From positions 41,363,926 through 41,427,925 of the forward strand of contig CM051036.1 in assembly GCA_027627225.1 (NCBI GenBank): DNA of 64,000 bases. The letters run 5' to 3'. The notes under the pieces were generated by a model. The model ran no database searches and had not been told where the DNA came from. It worked only from the letters and a program-made list of their open reading frames with translations. Shown here in pieces: positions 24,342 through 36,064 of the stretch; position 1 is the stretch's first letter; every line of letters starts with the position of its first letter. A program made the translations under genes and the position numbers. The DNA is from Congeria kusceri. Lineage: Eukaryota > Mollusca > Bivalvia > Myida > Dreissenidae.

Positions 24342-24719
24342 TCATCGTGTAACCCTTGAGATGCGCACTTTTCTGCCAGATGGAACAAGTCGGTAATAAA
24401 GGCATCCACATTTTTGCACTCTGTTGTTGAATTTCGCCCATTCAAATATGACGTTCTTTCTTGGCACGAAATGTTGCATAAAACGCTGTGACATTATGTC
24501 CCACGATTGGCACTCATCGTTTTTCAGGCCAAATGAAGAAAATATTTCTTTTGATTCCGGACCCATTGAATATAATAGCGTATTAATTTGTACTTCCTCC
24601 GGCTTTTCCATTAATCCCTATGCCATGCGAAAACTTTCAAATCTTTTAAACCACTTTTCCCATTGTTCCGGTTTATTAAACTGAAAATTCGCCGGATGAG
24701 TAAAATTAAAACTCGCCAT
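24342..24719 (-). pseudogene. gag, N-terminal and capsid part (broken)
   Basis: Translation can start at the ATG at 24717-24719 with a gypsy-type Gag opening (ASFNFTHPANFQF, then EQWEKWFKRFESF). After 31 codons the frame meets a TAG, then continues in frame with the conserved GLMEKPEEVQIN and RKNVIFEWAKFN motifs. Near 24400 the frame shifts: the capsid sequence continues in another frame (LFHLAEKC-like), while this frame runs into unrelated residues and stops at 24342. Gag would assemble the particle that packages the element RNA. This copy cannot make a full protein. Confidence 0.8.
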
Positions 24720-24774
24720 TTTTCTGTCACTCAATAAATGTAATAATAATGCCAGCATGTATTGGGTTCACTGA

Positions 24775-24787
24775 CACGCTGCCACCA
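24775..24787 (-). promoter_or_regulatory. Candidate primer binding site
   Basis: The minus strand reads TGGTGGCAGCGTG immediately after the LTR end. That is the expected position and start (TGG, pairing with tRNA CCA) of an LTR retrotransposon primer site. I could not name the tRNA. Confidence 0.6.
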
Positions 24788-24915
24788 CGTAGCATTAATG
24801 AACGATGCTGATGTTTAAGGTGTTTATTGTACAGAGGGTAGTCGCCGAATGCAGATACGCTCAGGTAGCTCATGCATGCTGGGATACTAGTATCAAGTTA
24901 CACACTTCTACAACA
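24788..24915 (-). repeat. 5' LTR of the minus-strand element
   Basis: This 128-bp LTR reads TGTTGTAGAAGTGTGTAACT at its 5' end on the minus strand. It contains an AATAAA signal after TCTGTAC and ends CTACG, one base changed from the CTACA end of the partner LTR. It carries a 14-18 bp segment (GCATTCGGCGACTAC region) absent from the 3' copy. Confidence 0.85.
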
Positions 24916-24920
24916 CTATT

Positions 24921-25984
24921 GAATATAGAATTTCATTTCCTTCCATAAATAGTATTTTTACAATGACCACTGCACATAATGTTTAGCGTATTACTAATGA
25001 CATTAGAATATTAACAACCAGAATTATTGCTGTCTAAAACGTATTTGAAAAATACTTAGACAATATTTCCCTTTTTTCAAGTAAATTCATGTATATGCTT
25101 TTACTCGATTTGTTCTTTTCTTGTAATGATTAAACTTTATAAATTGATTTAGTCAATTGAACTTACCCAAATGTTTACAAGGATGATTGGTGGAACACTG
25201 CTTGTTAGTCAATAACATATTTAATCATACCTTGGACAATTTTATAAGTAGAGTGTCCGCTTTGAATTAACACAATTTCGAATATAATAGTAGTTTACAT
25301 TTTCAGAAATGTATGATTGTTAAGATTGTGAATGATCTTTCTACGAAATTTTAACCTCGATTTAGTGAAAATTATCCGAATATGTTGGTTGTGTATCGTC
25401 CAAACATGTTAGTTAAGTTACATGATATGAAACACAACACATAATACGCGTGTTTTCCGAATCGGACCGCTTAGCATGGTTATACACTATTCAGGTAGGC
25501 AAACAGACTGTGTTAATGAAAGTTTACGTGATTGACAGTATTTTTTCGAATAAAAAAAATCGTTTTTAATATATTGTAGGCCCTGTATGAAAACGATACA
25601 GTGTCAGAGCTTTTTTTAAATAATTTGTACCAAGAAAAATAATGTATTCCAATGCGGATTTGGGGGCTTTAACCTTCTATACAATTTGTTCTCGTTCTTG
25701 TTGTTTTTACTTTAACTGCTGTACTGTCGTTACAACATTTATGTGCAAATTAATTATAGACTGGAATATTGTGCTACTTTAACAACCGAACAAAACCAAG
25801 CAAAGTTATGCAAAAAAAACAACCTGTCGCAACATGTTAAACTGTTTATTGTGTTGAAAGTCAATGGCTTATTGCCTATGCGGAAAATATTTAGTAAAGA
25901 TGACGAATTTATAAACGCATATATTCATGTTGTTTCCATTATGCCACTGTAATTTTCAAATTTAAGATACAAATACTTTCCATC
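24921..25984. other. Spacer right of the LTR element, nothing recognised
   Basis: AT-rich sequence without periodicity or exon-like segments. The first bases continue the target sequence after CTATT. Confidence 0.45.
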
Positions 25985-26690
25985 AAATCTCAACCCCAAA
26001 CTTTCACAGTTTGTGTATGACCATCAGATCTCAGCAGACGCCCAAAATGGGCCAGATCGTGTTTGAAACACCAGAGTTATTGCCCTTTGTTTATGAGGAA
26101 AAACAAAACAAAAATGGACATTATTCAGGATAGAGAAAGACATGTTTGATCCAATCTTCACCAATCTTGCACAGTTGGTATATTACCATGAGATTACAGT
26201 TGAAGTCGAATATAAGCAAGATCGGACCAGCAACATCAATGTGATTGCCCTTTGTTTGTGAATAAAATATGCAAAAATGGACATTATACAGGATATAGAC
26301 TTAATCTTTCATCCAATCTTCACCAATCTTGCACAGTTTGTCTATGACCGTAAGAGTAAAGGTGAAGTTGAATATAAGCAAGATTGGACCAGAAACACCA
26401 GAGTTATTGCCCTTTGTGATTAAAAATATGCCAAAATGGACATTATTCAGGATAGAGACTTCATTTTTCATCCAATCTTCACCAATAGTGTACAGTTTGT
26501 CTATGAACGTAAGACTATAGATGAAGTAGAATATAAGCATGATCGGGCCAGAAACACCAGAGTTATTGCCTCTTGTTTTTTTGGAAAAGAACATCAACAA
26601 GTTATCAATGATTGGCTTGCACACACGATTTTTGATTCAATGTTGACTAAACTTACACAGTTCGGGCATGACCATGAAAATTGATTGATA
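25985..26690 (+). repeat. Tandem-core array, about 155-170 bp units
   Basis: Four units repeat TTCACCAATCTTGCACAGTT, GAATATAAGCAAGATCGGAC, CCAGAAACACCAGAGTTATT and ATGGACATTATTCAGGATAG. A related single unit lies at 10040-10180. The open frames at 26301-26624 and 26329-26684 are translations of the units. Confidence 0.8.
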
Positions 26691-27139
26691 AAATTTAATT
26701 TCCAACAGTTGCAAGACATGGATGCTGTTATTTGTACATGCAACTTTGATGTCTTCAGAGCCTGCATTAACATCATTTATCATCATTGGTAAGAAAATTA
26801 TCAAAGAAAAAGCAACACTTTAGCTTATAGCACAGCCATCGCAATTATCGCATTGCAACTAGTTTTCCAAAACTGTTTGCGAAAAAGACATCAAAATCTA
26901 CTGTTTATGCATTTTCCAGAATTGTCAATGACTTAATGAAAAAGGGTCAGGTAAGAATAGCGATAAAAATGATTTGAGAACCATTAGCAAAAAAAAACGC
27001 ACATCCACTACCCAACTCATACTTTAGTTAGCCCATTGCACTAACCGATGTTTTAAATCAAAATTGATCCTAGCCCCTCTGTGTGTTTTTCTGATACCTT
27101 AATTTTCAAACCTGTCACAACAGTATGGTCTGTACCAGT

Positions 27140-27960
27140 TCTCAGGTGAGCGCTTTGGGCCATCATGGCCCTCTTGTCTAAACGAAACTTTACACTCTAC
27201 CAAACTTATTCAAATTGTTCCGCCACACTGCACATAATGGCCACTAGAGCTAAAAATAGAATTTGCGTTAAAGTTTTGTTTTTCTGTAATATTTTCAAAA
27301 CGTTCTTGGTCAATCTTCATGAATCTTTAAAGAAATGTTCCTTGGAAGGTCCTCTACCAAACCTGTGAAAGTGCTTCCGCTGCACTGCACAAGATGGCCG
27401 CCAGAGCTAAAAATAGAAATATGTCTGTGACTAGATTTTCAAATAATTTCACACCAATGTCCGTTTAGTGGTCCTCTACCAAACTTATTCAAATGGTTCC
27501 GCCTCACTGCACAAAATGGCCACTAGAGCTAAAAATATAATTTGCGTTAAGTTTTGTATTCCTGTTATATTTTTTTAAATTCTAGATCAATCTTGATGAA
27601 ACTGTACACAATTGTTCCTTGGATGGTCCTCTACCAAACCTGTTAAAATGGTTCCGCTTCACTGCACAAGTTGGCCCAGAGCTAAAAATAGAAATATGTC
27701 TAAACACCAATTTCTTCTAAACCTACGGCTAGATTTTTTAAATAATTTCACACCAATGTTCCTTCAGTGGTCCTCTACCAAACTTATTCAAATGGTTCCG
27801 CCTCACTGCACCAGATGGCCGCCAGAGCTAAATACGGAAATATGTCGAAACGCCAGTTTATAAATATGTCTAAAAGCCTTTTCTTCTAAACCTATGGCTA
27901 GTGTTTCAAATAATTTCACACAAATGTTCGTTTGGAGGTCCTCTTCCAAAATTATTCAAC
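27140..27960 (+). repeat. Tandem-core array with leading hairpin motif
   Basis: It opens with CTCAGGTGAGCG and the palindrome GGGCCATCATGGCCC (27158-27172). About five units of 130-160 bp then repeat TGGTTCCGCCTCACTGCAC, ATGGCCGCCAGAGCTAAA and GGTCCTCTACCAAACTTATT. The TTTCACACCAATGTTCCTT and GGTCCTCTACCAAA segments match the units at 58380-59660 in order. The two arrays are therefore diverged members of one unit family. Confidence 0.75.
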
Positions 27961-28389
27961 ACAATATCTTAAATCTTACAGTTTCATTTTTACATTTAAC
28001 CATGAGAAACCATTTAAGGAACATTTTCATCCATCTTGCATTTGATCATTATTTTCCAAAAAAAGATAGCATGCCCAGTGGAGAAAAGTTCCTTTGACTG
28101 ACACTTTCTTAAATGCAAATAAGCAAAATTGCATATAAACAAACATAATTATGTCAGTAATTTCATGCCATCTCTCTAGTCCACACTTTTTTCCCATTTT
28201 ATGTTGAGACCAAATTTTTGCAAAGTCTCACCAAACTGCATACATTTTTGATCATCGACATGAAACTTCCATACTTCTTCACCAACATTGACTCGTACAT
28301 GTACCCCGATTGGTAAAATAAAAAAAATCCGGCTTTAATGCGGTTTCCGCATTTTCCCCTTGTCGTTATTAAACAATAATTATAATATC

Positions 28390-29240
28390 AACAGAACTGA
28401 TGGATGCTCCTCGATGCCGCTTTGACCTCTAAATGTGGTCTTGACCTGGCGCCAACATTTGTGCAATGTAATTTTGAAATTCATCAATCAATGATCAAGT
28501 TACCAGTTTTTGTCCTTTGACCTACAGTCCTGGTTCATGTATGTGACTTTCTGTTGAAATTAGGCAAACACTTGTGCCAAGTAATTTGGAGATCCCAGTA
28601 TCAATGCATGGCCAAGTTAAAGTCTAGAGCAGCAAAATACTATTTCAACGTTTGACCTCTAAGTGTGACCTTGACCTTTGGACTGGTTTATGTGCGCTTC
28701 ACGCCATCTCATATAATAGGTTTGAATTTGTGCCAAGCAGTATTTAAATCCAAGGCAAATTAAAGCACGGACAAGCTAATTGCCAATTTTGATATTTGAC
28801 CTCTGGGTGTGACCTTGACCTTTGACCTCGGGACCTGAATCATGAGCGCTACATACCATAGTATTGCCGCAAACATGTGTGCTAAGTTATTTTAAATTCC
28901 ATCCATCCATGGCTAAGTGGACAAGCAAAAATGCAATTTATAATCAGAGGGCAATTACTCCCAGAAAAATGCTCACACCATAACAATCCTGACAAATATG
29001 TGCATTTCCTCTGGTAGGAATATAAAATTTGATTGAATTCGAGTTATTAGTTCCTTAAATCTCCTGCAGAAATGAAAACTGATAGAATGATGGAAAGGCA
29101 GACAGAAGGACATTGAGTATGATTGATAAAATGTTTAGGGAAGAGCATTTGACACTTGACAAACTGAATGGCGGTTGTATTAGCATTCGGACGGTCAGAC
29201 AAAGCGGTAACTATATGCTCCTCTCATCGGGGAGCATTAT
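28390..29240 (+). repeat. GTGACCTTGACC-type tandem array
   Basis: Five or so units carry TTTGACCTCTAAATGTGACC, TTGACCTTTGGACCTGG, CACGCCATCTCAT and TGTGCCAAGTAATTT. A perfect DR1-like motif is at 28816-28828. The right end is GCTCCTCTCATCGGGGAGCA (29217-29236), a short palindromic terminus mirrored by TAGCTCCCCGATGGGGCGAG at 10181. Confidence 0.75.
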
Positions 29241-29334
29241 AATGTACAATTATGATTATATTGTATGTTTTTTTATCAACATAAAATGAAATAAACTATA
29301 GGATATAGGAATATAATTATAACAAAAGTCTTAA

Positions 29335-29690
29335 AATAAAACTAGAAATGTGTCCATAGGACACGAATGCCTCCACTGATTTGGACTGGACACAGAAATG
29401 GATCATGGTCTCGTGCGTGACACATCGTCTCATGATTGTGAATATTTCTACCAAGAAATGTCAAAATCCATGCAGAATAAAGGTGTGACCTTGACCTTGG
29501 ATGAAGGGACCTGCATGTTGCGTGCGACACATCGTCTCATGATAATGAACATTTCTGCAAGTAATTTCACAATCCATCCTGAAATAACAGAGTTATTGAC
29601 TGGTAATGAAAAACAGACACCGTTTCTAACCTTTGACCTCCAAGTGTGACCTTGGAGGTATGGACCTAGGTCTTGCGCGTGAAACATTGT
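29335..29690 (+). repeat. Short array of the 38340 family
   Basis: Two to three units repeat GCGTGCGACACATCGTCTCA, TGAACATTTCTGC and TGTGACCTTGACCTTGGA. The same phrases form the array at 38340-38990. Confidence 0.75.
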
Positions 29691-30065
29691 CATGATGGCA
29701 GTGCTCGAGCAAGGCCTTAATGGCGGGGCGCAGCGCCCTGCCGTCACCGACCCCCGCCCTCCCGCCTTTGATCCAGCCCTGCCCTTTTTAATCATGCCGT
29801 ATATTGAGCCAAATACAAGTTAACCGAGACTTCATGTCAATATACATATAGATGCAAACGGATACACGCTGTGTCCACTTAATCTCCCGAGTAAACACCG
29901 ACCGACAAAACCCATGTATACATGTATATTACGTAACTTATCTCGTCTTAAATCAATGTTGCATACCTACTTCTTCGTTTCATTTGGGTCTATATTTTCG
30001 GAACGACCTGCGAGAACAATCCAATCCTCGTGCGCGGGTCTATGTTTGTTCACGTAGTCAGGTCA
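29691..30065. other. Spacer with a GC-rich patch
   Basis: At 29719-29770 there is a GC-rich patch (GGCGGGGCGCAGCGCCCTGC) in an AT-rich context. No gene or RNA is recognised. Confidence 0.4.
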
Positions 30066-30500
30066 GGATGATGGTGGACATATGGAGGATGATGGTGGAA
30101 ATAGGGAGGATGATGGTGGGGATAAAAGGGATGTTGGATGGGATTGAGGTGATGATGGTGGAGATAGGGAGGATGGTGGTAGGGATACGAAGGATGATTG
30201 GGAGACAGGGAGGATGATGGTGGGGATAGAGGGCATGATGGAGGGTATTGAGGTGATGATAGGGGGGATTGCGGGGATGATAGGGGTGATAGCGGAGATG
30301 ATGGTGGGGATAGGGGGGATGATGTTGGGGATAGGGAGGATGATGGTGGGGAAAGCGAGGATAATGGTGGGGATAGGGAAAATGATGGTGGGGATAGAGG
30401 GGATGATGTTTGTGAGACACTTCTAGCTAGGAGTTTCTTACTTCGGTTGATGGTGGGGATAGGGAGGATGGTGGTGGGGATAGAGTGGATAATGGTTGTG
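30066..30500 (+). repeat. Purine-rich minisatellite, GATGATGGTGGGGATAGGGA unit
   Basis: About twenty imperfect copies of a 15-21 bp unit (GATGATGGTGGGGATAGGGA and relatives) form a strand-asymmetric G-rich tract. The runs of GGG and GGGG could support G-quadruplex structure. Open frames on both strands (30058-30420 minus, His/Pro-rich; 30214-30426 plus, Met/Gly-rich) are products of the repeat. Confidence 0.9.
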
Positions 30501-30689
30501 AGACATTTCTTGCTAGAGTTTCTTACCCCATTTATAGTTTCGGGAAGAAAATGGAAAGAAATTAAACTACTGATCTAGCACAGACACTGTAAGACACAAC
30601 TATTGCATGGCATGTGCAAAAACAGACTCATGTTATGAACCGAAAATAGTGCACCATGTGAGATATTTTCATTGAATACCGGTATGTAA

Positions 30690-30765
30690 AGCCATCATCC
30701 TCCCTATCTCCATCATCCTCCTCCATATCCCCACCATCGTCTCCCTATCTCTACCATCATCCTTC
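30690..30765 (-). repeat. Inverted fragment of the 30066 minisatellite
   Basis: CATCATCCTCCCTATCTCCA and following ATCCCCACCATCGTCTCCCT are the reverse complement of the unit at 30066-30500. They lie about 190 bp beyond its end, so the minisatellite exists in both orientations around a short spacer. Confidence 0.85.
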
Positions 30766-32518
30766 TAAGGATGTCGCGGTATATTGGTATATTGTAATAT
30801 CTGATTCTGCAAAAAAGTATCGCGATATTAATGTCAATACCTATATATTGCACTATTTATGTGGTCTGTTGTGAGTGTTTGTTGTTCCTGTTCAAATATT
30901 GATTCCAAAACATAAAATGGTAAATCCAACAATTCACGGCCTTAAAACTAGTGGCAAAATAGCATTTGCAATTATCTAACACACACAACTACCAGATAAA
31001 TATAAAAGTTTGTGGGAGTTGGTATTGCCCTTTTGTAACTGCAATATACCTTCATAACGGTTTGGTTTGTAAATGACCATAGATATATTATATAGTTTGG
31101 CATGCTCTTAATTTGTTCACAATATTTGCTTGTGGTGTATGTATACTCCTGTGATCATTGTATTGAAATTTATAATGCATAAAAATGAAATTCAAGAGCA
31201 AATCAGCAAAATGGAAAATTCTGCGTAATCAGTTAATCTATACATTTGCGTTTGATGTAGTGTACGCCTATAAAAGCGGCAACTTCAAAGGAATGTAAAT
31301 AACATGATTATAATACTTACTAAGTGCTAAATACAATTTATCTGATTCAAATTTTATGTATGTTGTTGTTCCAGATATATTTTGTTTTTCATTTGGGCGT
31401 ACAGCAAAACAGAAAATTCTGCGTAAGGCCAGTCCTTTTTTATTTTTGGGTTTACACAAATTTTGGGGGAACATGTCCACTGGCATTTCGAAAAAAAAGT
31501 TTACAAATCTTAACACAACGAACGATTTCCAGTTAGAAATTTATAATTAATAACAATATCAACATTAAAACACACTATTATGTGAAGTTAGAATAAGACG
31601 TCAAACATGGTATAAACTGTTTTATTACACCAATGTTTTATATGCAGTTTAACCATTTTTAATTAAGAATTTTACAGAGTAAATAAGTGTAATAGATGCC
31701 TGCATATATTTTAACGGCATCATTAAAACTAATATTTTACCACAATGTTGTATACTTGTATGGATTTACAAAATGTAAAGTGAGATGCCTTTTAAAAAAA
31801 AAGACGAGTTTACCTGTGAAGGACTGGAATCCACAACTGCCCAAACACAAACCTTGCAAAACGAGCTTAATCTAACCACACAACGCAAAGTTTGAAAATA
31901 ATTGCTGTGAGGTCTCGAAAAACATATTAAATTTAACTGTGTCAAGAGAAAAGTCCTAATAATATGACGTTAATTGTTTACATTCTTATTAAGTCTTAAT
32001 TCTTATTAAAAAAGAGAAACCAGTTTTAACATATATTTTTTTAAATATTCATCTCTGTGTAAATGCTAAATCTTCTTGTGTATATGACATTTATCAGACA
32101 TAAACTGATCTGCAAGTGTGTGTTAAATTATTGCATTACAATTGTGACAGAAACAAAATACAAGGCAAATAAGAAATTCTCATTGTGTCGCGAAAATATA
32201 TATCATCAACAAAATGCAACCATAATTTTATCTTGGAACTAATGATATAATTTGTTACAATGCCACCTGCAGATATACATCCATATCCTTCAACCGGATT
32301 TTTAGGCGTCCCCGTCCTGAGAGGGGTGGGTTATGGAGGGGTATCCCCTCCGTACGTCAAATTTTTTTTGTAGCATGTGTTCAATGACGTTATCTGGTGC
32401 GTTTTAGCTATTAAAATTAAGGCTAAGATGTTTTCAATTTTTGTACAAGTTTAAACAAAATGAAATAAACGACACATCACCGTTTGAACGGTACACTTCT
32501 AGCCTTTTAAAAGCAAAA
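30766..32518. other. AT-rich spacer apart from the dispersed repeat at 31241
   Basis: No gene recognised. A short GC-rich inverted motif, GGGTGGGTTATGGAGGGGTA followed by TCCCCTCC, occurs at 32325-32350. Confidence 0.45.
31241..31440 (+). repeat. Dispersed TATA-bearing repeat, copy 1
   Basis: It shares TTTGATGTAGTGTACGC, TATAAAAGCGG, TACTAAGTGCTAA, TTTATCTGAT and TTCATTYGGGCGTACA with copies at 36956-37204 and 52603-52833, in the same order and orientation. It is the most diverged of the three. Confidence 0.75.
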
Positions 32519-32965
32519 GGTCACAATTTATACACTAAATAAATAAGTCATGTAGGGCTGTACTTCTAAATAAATCAACAAGTTTAACTAGGTTTAGACA
32601 CTTGCTTTGATATTCTTTTTTGGAGATGTTGGTAGGGTAAGCATTGGTATGCACACATAAATCACTGATATGTTTTAAGATTGGAGACTAGAGTATGACA
32701 CTTGCGCTGAAGCGGGTTACATTAAACTAGAAAGTAGCCGCTAAAAAGATGGTGATAAAACAGTCAACTTTGTTTAGTGTCGAGTTCATTCTTACATAAT
32801 ACATGACATACCCTTTTTATTGCTTAAATCAATTCAGCTTAGAATGATCTTTAAGAAAAGGTATGGTTATGAGGGTCCCTATGTGCAAAATGTTGCATTT
32901 ATTTTTGGTTAAAGTTATCGCTTTTACATTAAATTACATAAGGATTGGAATTAGTATATTGTAAC
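32519..32965 (+). repeat. 450-bp direct repeat, copy 1
   Basis: It runs from CACTAAATAAATAAGTCATG to GGAATTAGTATATTGTAACC and matches 33499-33958 at roughly 95% identity by eye, with a few small indels. Confidence 0.9.
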
Positions 32966-33498
32966 CTAAACACAAAACAGGGAGCGGCACTAAAGGGGCA
33001 ATGTGTACATAAAATCACCATTTTACTGTGTGGTTTTATTCGCTGTAATAAGTTTCACGGAAAACATGAGATAAATATCATGATTTTAATGTGCATTACG
33101 AATTTTACAGCGAAAACCGCTTTTTCAAGTTAAAAAAAAAGAAAATAAGTACGGAAACCCGTCTTGTGAATCTTGCAGCACACTAAATCATGCTAAAACC
33201 AAAAATGAACACGTTTTATACATTATTTATCTGTATTGCATTAAAGTATGTAAACATGTGCTAGTATTTTGACTGATTTCTATGAATTAAGTACACAATT
33301 TGACTCAGGCACCCCATATAATCAAAGCACTGAAAATGCAAGCCAGACTGCTTATCAGGCATCATTCTCAAATGCGTTTTCAAGCATTTCTACTTTGTGG
33401 ATCGGTCTGAAATTTTGCATGCACATTAGAAATATGTTAATAATGATGTATAATTGTTTTGTTTTTTCGTGATATCAAAACTTTAAGTTGTCTTCTAG

Positions 33499-33958
33499 GT
33501 CACATTACACTAAATAAATAAGTCATGTTGGGCTGTACTCTCTAAATAAATCAACAAGTTTAACTCGAAGACATGTTTTTAGGTTTAGACACTTGCTTTG
33601 ATATTCTTTTTTGGAGATGTGGGTAGGGTAAGCATTGGTATGCACAAATAAATCACTGATATGTTTTAAGATTGGAGACTACAGTATGACACTTGGGCTG
33701 AGGCGGGTTACATTCAACTAGAAAGTAGCCGCTAAAAAAATGGTGATAAAACAGTCAACTTTGTTTAGTGTCGAGTTCTTTCTTACATAATACATGACAT
33801 ACCCTTTTTATTGCTTAAATCAATTCAGCTTATTATGCTCTTTAAGAAAAGGTATGGTTATGAGGGTCCCTATGTGCAAAATGTTGCATTTATTTTTGGT
33901 TGAAGTTATCGCTTTTGCATAAAATTACATAAGGATTGGAATTAGTATATTGTAACCA
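33499..33958 (+). repeat. 450-bp direct repeat, copy 2
   Basis: Second copy of 32519-32965, separated from it by about 530 bp of single-copy sequence. Its right end lies about 17 bp from the start of MITE copy B (33975). Confidence 0.9.
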
Positions 33959-33974
33959 AACGCATTATTGTTGA

Positions 33975-34426
33975 GGTTACGCATGCGCAAATAAATTCCT
34001 TCTTTGTTACATATAAAATATTCAAAATTTGATCTCACTTTTCACCATGACCAAGCTACTTTCCAATATATCACCATACATTGTTGGAAAGATGAGGAGA
34101 TAACCTTTTGAAAAAAACAGCATGTAAAAAAATTATATGTGTTGTAAAAAACACACCGGTTTTGACGGGCATGGAGGCTGCCATTTTGCGCATGAATACA
34201 TGGGCCAATTGTTATGAAGCTGGAAACCACTAGACAAAAAGTAGTGCACAAAACAGCCTTTTTTCTTATTGCTTACCTATATACCTTTACAATGATACCA
34301 AAACATATCATTTAAACTTTATTTTACAAATAATATGCATCCTGCACTCAACCACACGTGCTAATTATCTAACTGACAGCATGTAACCCTAAGGATGTTA
34401 CTTCCGTTTTGGGGTAATTAGACATT
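33975..34426. mobile_element. MITE-like element copy B
   Basis: It begins GGTTACGCATGCGCAAATAA and ends TTTTGGGGTAATTAGACATT. It aligns along its length with copy A (20829-21296), including CATGACCAAGCTACTTTCCA and CACACCGGTTTTGACGGGCA. One 15-20 bp segment present in A is missing. Confidence 0.8.
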
Positions 34427-36064
34427 GAAGAGAACCCAACCCTTTCAAATTTGAATAAAAACCACAATTTTCATCAATCTAATCTATTTCGAGAAAGAAC
34501 ATGAACATGAAGTCCTATTACACTGGTTTAAAGAATTATTGGAAAAAAATAAAATTGAAAATGTCACATATAATGGTGTTTTGAGGCAAAAATTTAGACG
34601 GAAAAAAATGTACTTGGGTACATCTGGAAAACATTATTTTAACTCAGAATTAAGCATAAGTTTGAGTTTTAATAGGCATAGCAGATACAATATATAAAGT
34701 CAGAAGTGAAAACAATCTTCATTGGCATTCTAAATGTTACAGAATAGGTTTATATTCCGTTTAGAACAATTTGTTTTTAAGTTTCTGCATTTTTGGGGAT
34801 AAAATCCATACAAATGTAGCATTTCAGATGCCATTTGACCGCAGAAAAGGGTTTGTTTACATAACAATCAACATATTTGACCTCCTGTCACACAACAAAA
34901 AAAGAATTTGACCCCAAAATGTCAATGCCAGATATTAATTAACAGTCATCTGTCACACCTGAACCTGTGGGTGAGGTCAGCCGCCTGCAATCTTCAATCT
35001 GTTCCAGGTACTCTCTGCTGAGTAATCTGTGAAAATAAGAAGGTTTTCTGTGCATGTTTACTCAATATTGCGATAACTAGTGTAACTAAGATACAATAAG
35101 TGTACATATACAATAGCTTACTAAGTTATATTTACTGCGATAAGGCTAATCGATATGCCAGCTTCAGCTTGTCGAGCTCATGTGCGAACAGTTCAGTTCT
35201 AAAACGGGTTTGAGAGTCCCAACAAGGATTAAACTCTTGCTTTTCCTACTGGTGTTGATAAGAAGAATGCCAGGCTGAAAAAGAAGTCATTAGATAGTAG
35301 AAATATTTACAATAATCATGTACTAACCTTAAAAAATACCGATGGTACGGACACGACTGTGTCAGCTTTACGGCCCCGCCCCAACGCTCCAGTGTAGTTG
35401 ACAAGTAAAGTAGTTTTGATGACTCGTCACTTCACCCAGACTTGTATACCAATGAGTTGATGGTTCCGGCTGAGGTCCTGGTTCTTTTCAACACTGCATT
35501 TAAAAAACATACTCAAATTAAACCAAACTGTGATGGTGATTTAAATTTCATGTATTTTTCAGCTGAAAGCCTGATTGAACTACAATTACAAAATAACATA
35601 TGAACTAAAAAGGATCTGTTAACTTTGCGAATTAGGAAAATTGGTATTATTCAAAGTAGGCAGGTCGGACGGTCATCATGGCCAAAGCATCGGCCAGTGC
35701 GGACACGACCTTTGCGGGCATTATTGTCAGTTACAGGTTCTTAAACTAAATATTCAGGATTACAACACAAGGCATTATGACATAAATGAGAGAATTGTTG
35801 AAACTAATGCAAATTAATGTCAAAATAAAACTGAAAAACAACACGATGGACACAATGGGTCTCGGATTGCCACTCTGGTGGACATTTTGCTTTAATTTTC
35901 CCATATTTACCCCGCTAATGTCCCCTAGAGCAACCATCCCATAAAATACAGCCCTAAATGTGGTCAAGGTGGCATCTGGCTGTTATTCTTTCCAGTACAG
36001 TGTGTTTGTAAGAGTCCATTTTCAAAATCTTTGCAGACAACTAATATTAGGTGAAGTTCTTAAA
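34427..36064. other. Coding-like island between MITE copies B and C
   Basis: This 1.6-kb stretch is not repetitive and has several segments open on one or both strands with splice-like borders. Examples are a minus-strand GALGRGRKADTVVSVPSVFF segment followed by a GTTAGT donor near 35338, and a plus-strand HPDLYTNELMVPAEVLVLFN segment at about 35435-35495. A plus-strand frame open for about 47 codons lies at 35602-35745. The strands conflict and I cannot chain them into one gene. Confidence 0.35.
34939..35026 (-). CDS. Candidate terminal exon, function unknown
   Basis: On the minus strand a good acceptor (TCTTATTTTCACAG) precedes 28 open codons, LLSREYLEQIEDCRRLTSPT then GSGVTDDC, ending in TAA at 34939-34941. 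The peptide is charged and helix-like with no repeat character. The exon enters in phase 1 (one base completes a split codon). No family is recognised and no upstream exon with the matching phase could be fixed. Confidence 0.3.

Larger units (their letters stand above)
18887..24915 (-). mobile_element. Ty3/gypsy LTR retrotransposon, degenerate, minus strand
   Basis: A 6.0-kb element transcribed right to left. LTR copies lie at 24788-24915 and 18887-19001. They begin TGTTGTAG, and the left-hand copy ends CTACA. They are flanked by a perfect 5-bp target duplication, CTATT (18882-18886 and 24916-24920). In order it has gag, a CCHC zinc knuckle, a DTGA protease, the start of reverse transcriptase, an interruption, RNase H, integrase and a polypurine tract. 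Every coding segment carries stops or frameshifts, so it is a dead copy. The order protease-RT-RNase H-integrase places it in Ty3/gypsy. Lineage within that group (K02A2.6/Mag-like by the NGLAER integrase motif) is tentative. Confidence 0.92.

Noticed and set aside
30058..30426. His/Pro-rich (minus) and Met/Gly-rich (plus) open frames
   Set aside because: Direct translations of the purine-rich minisatellite.
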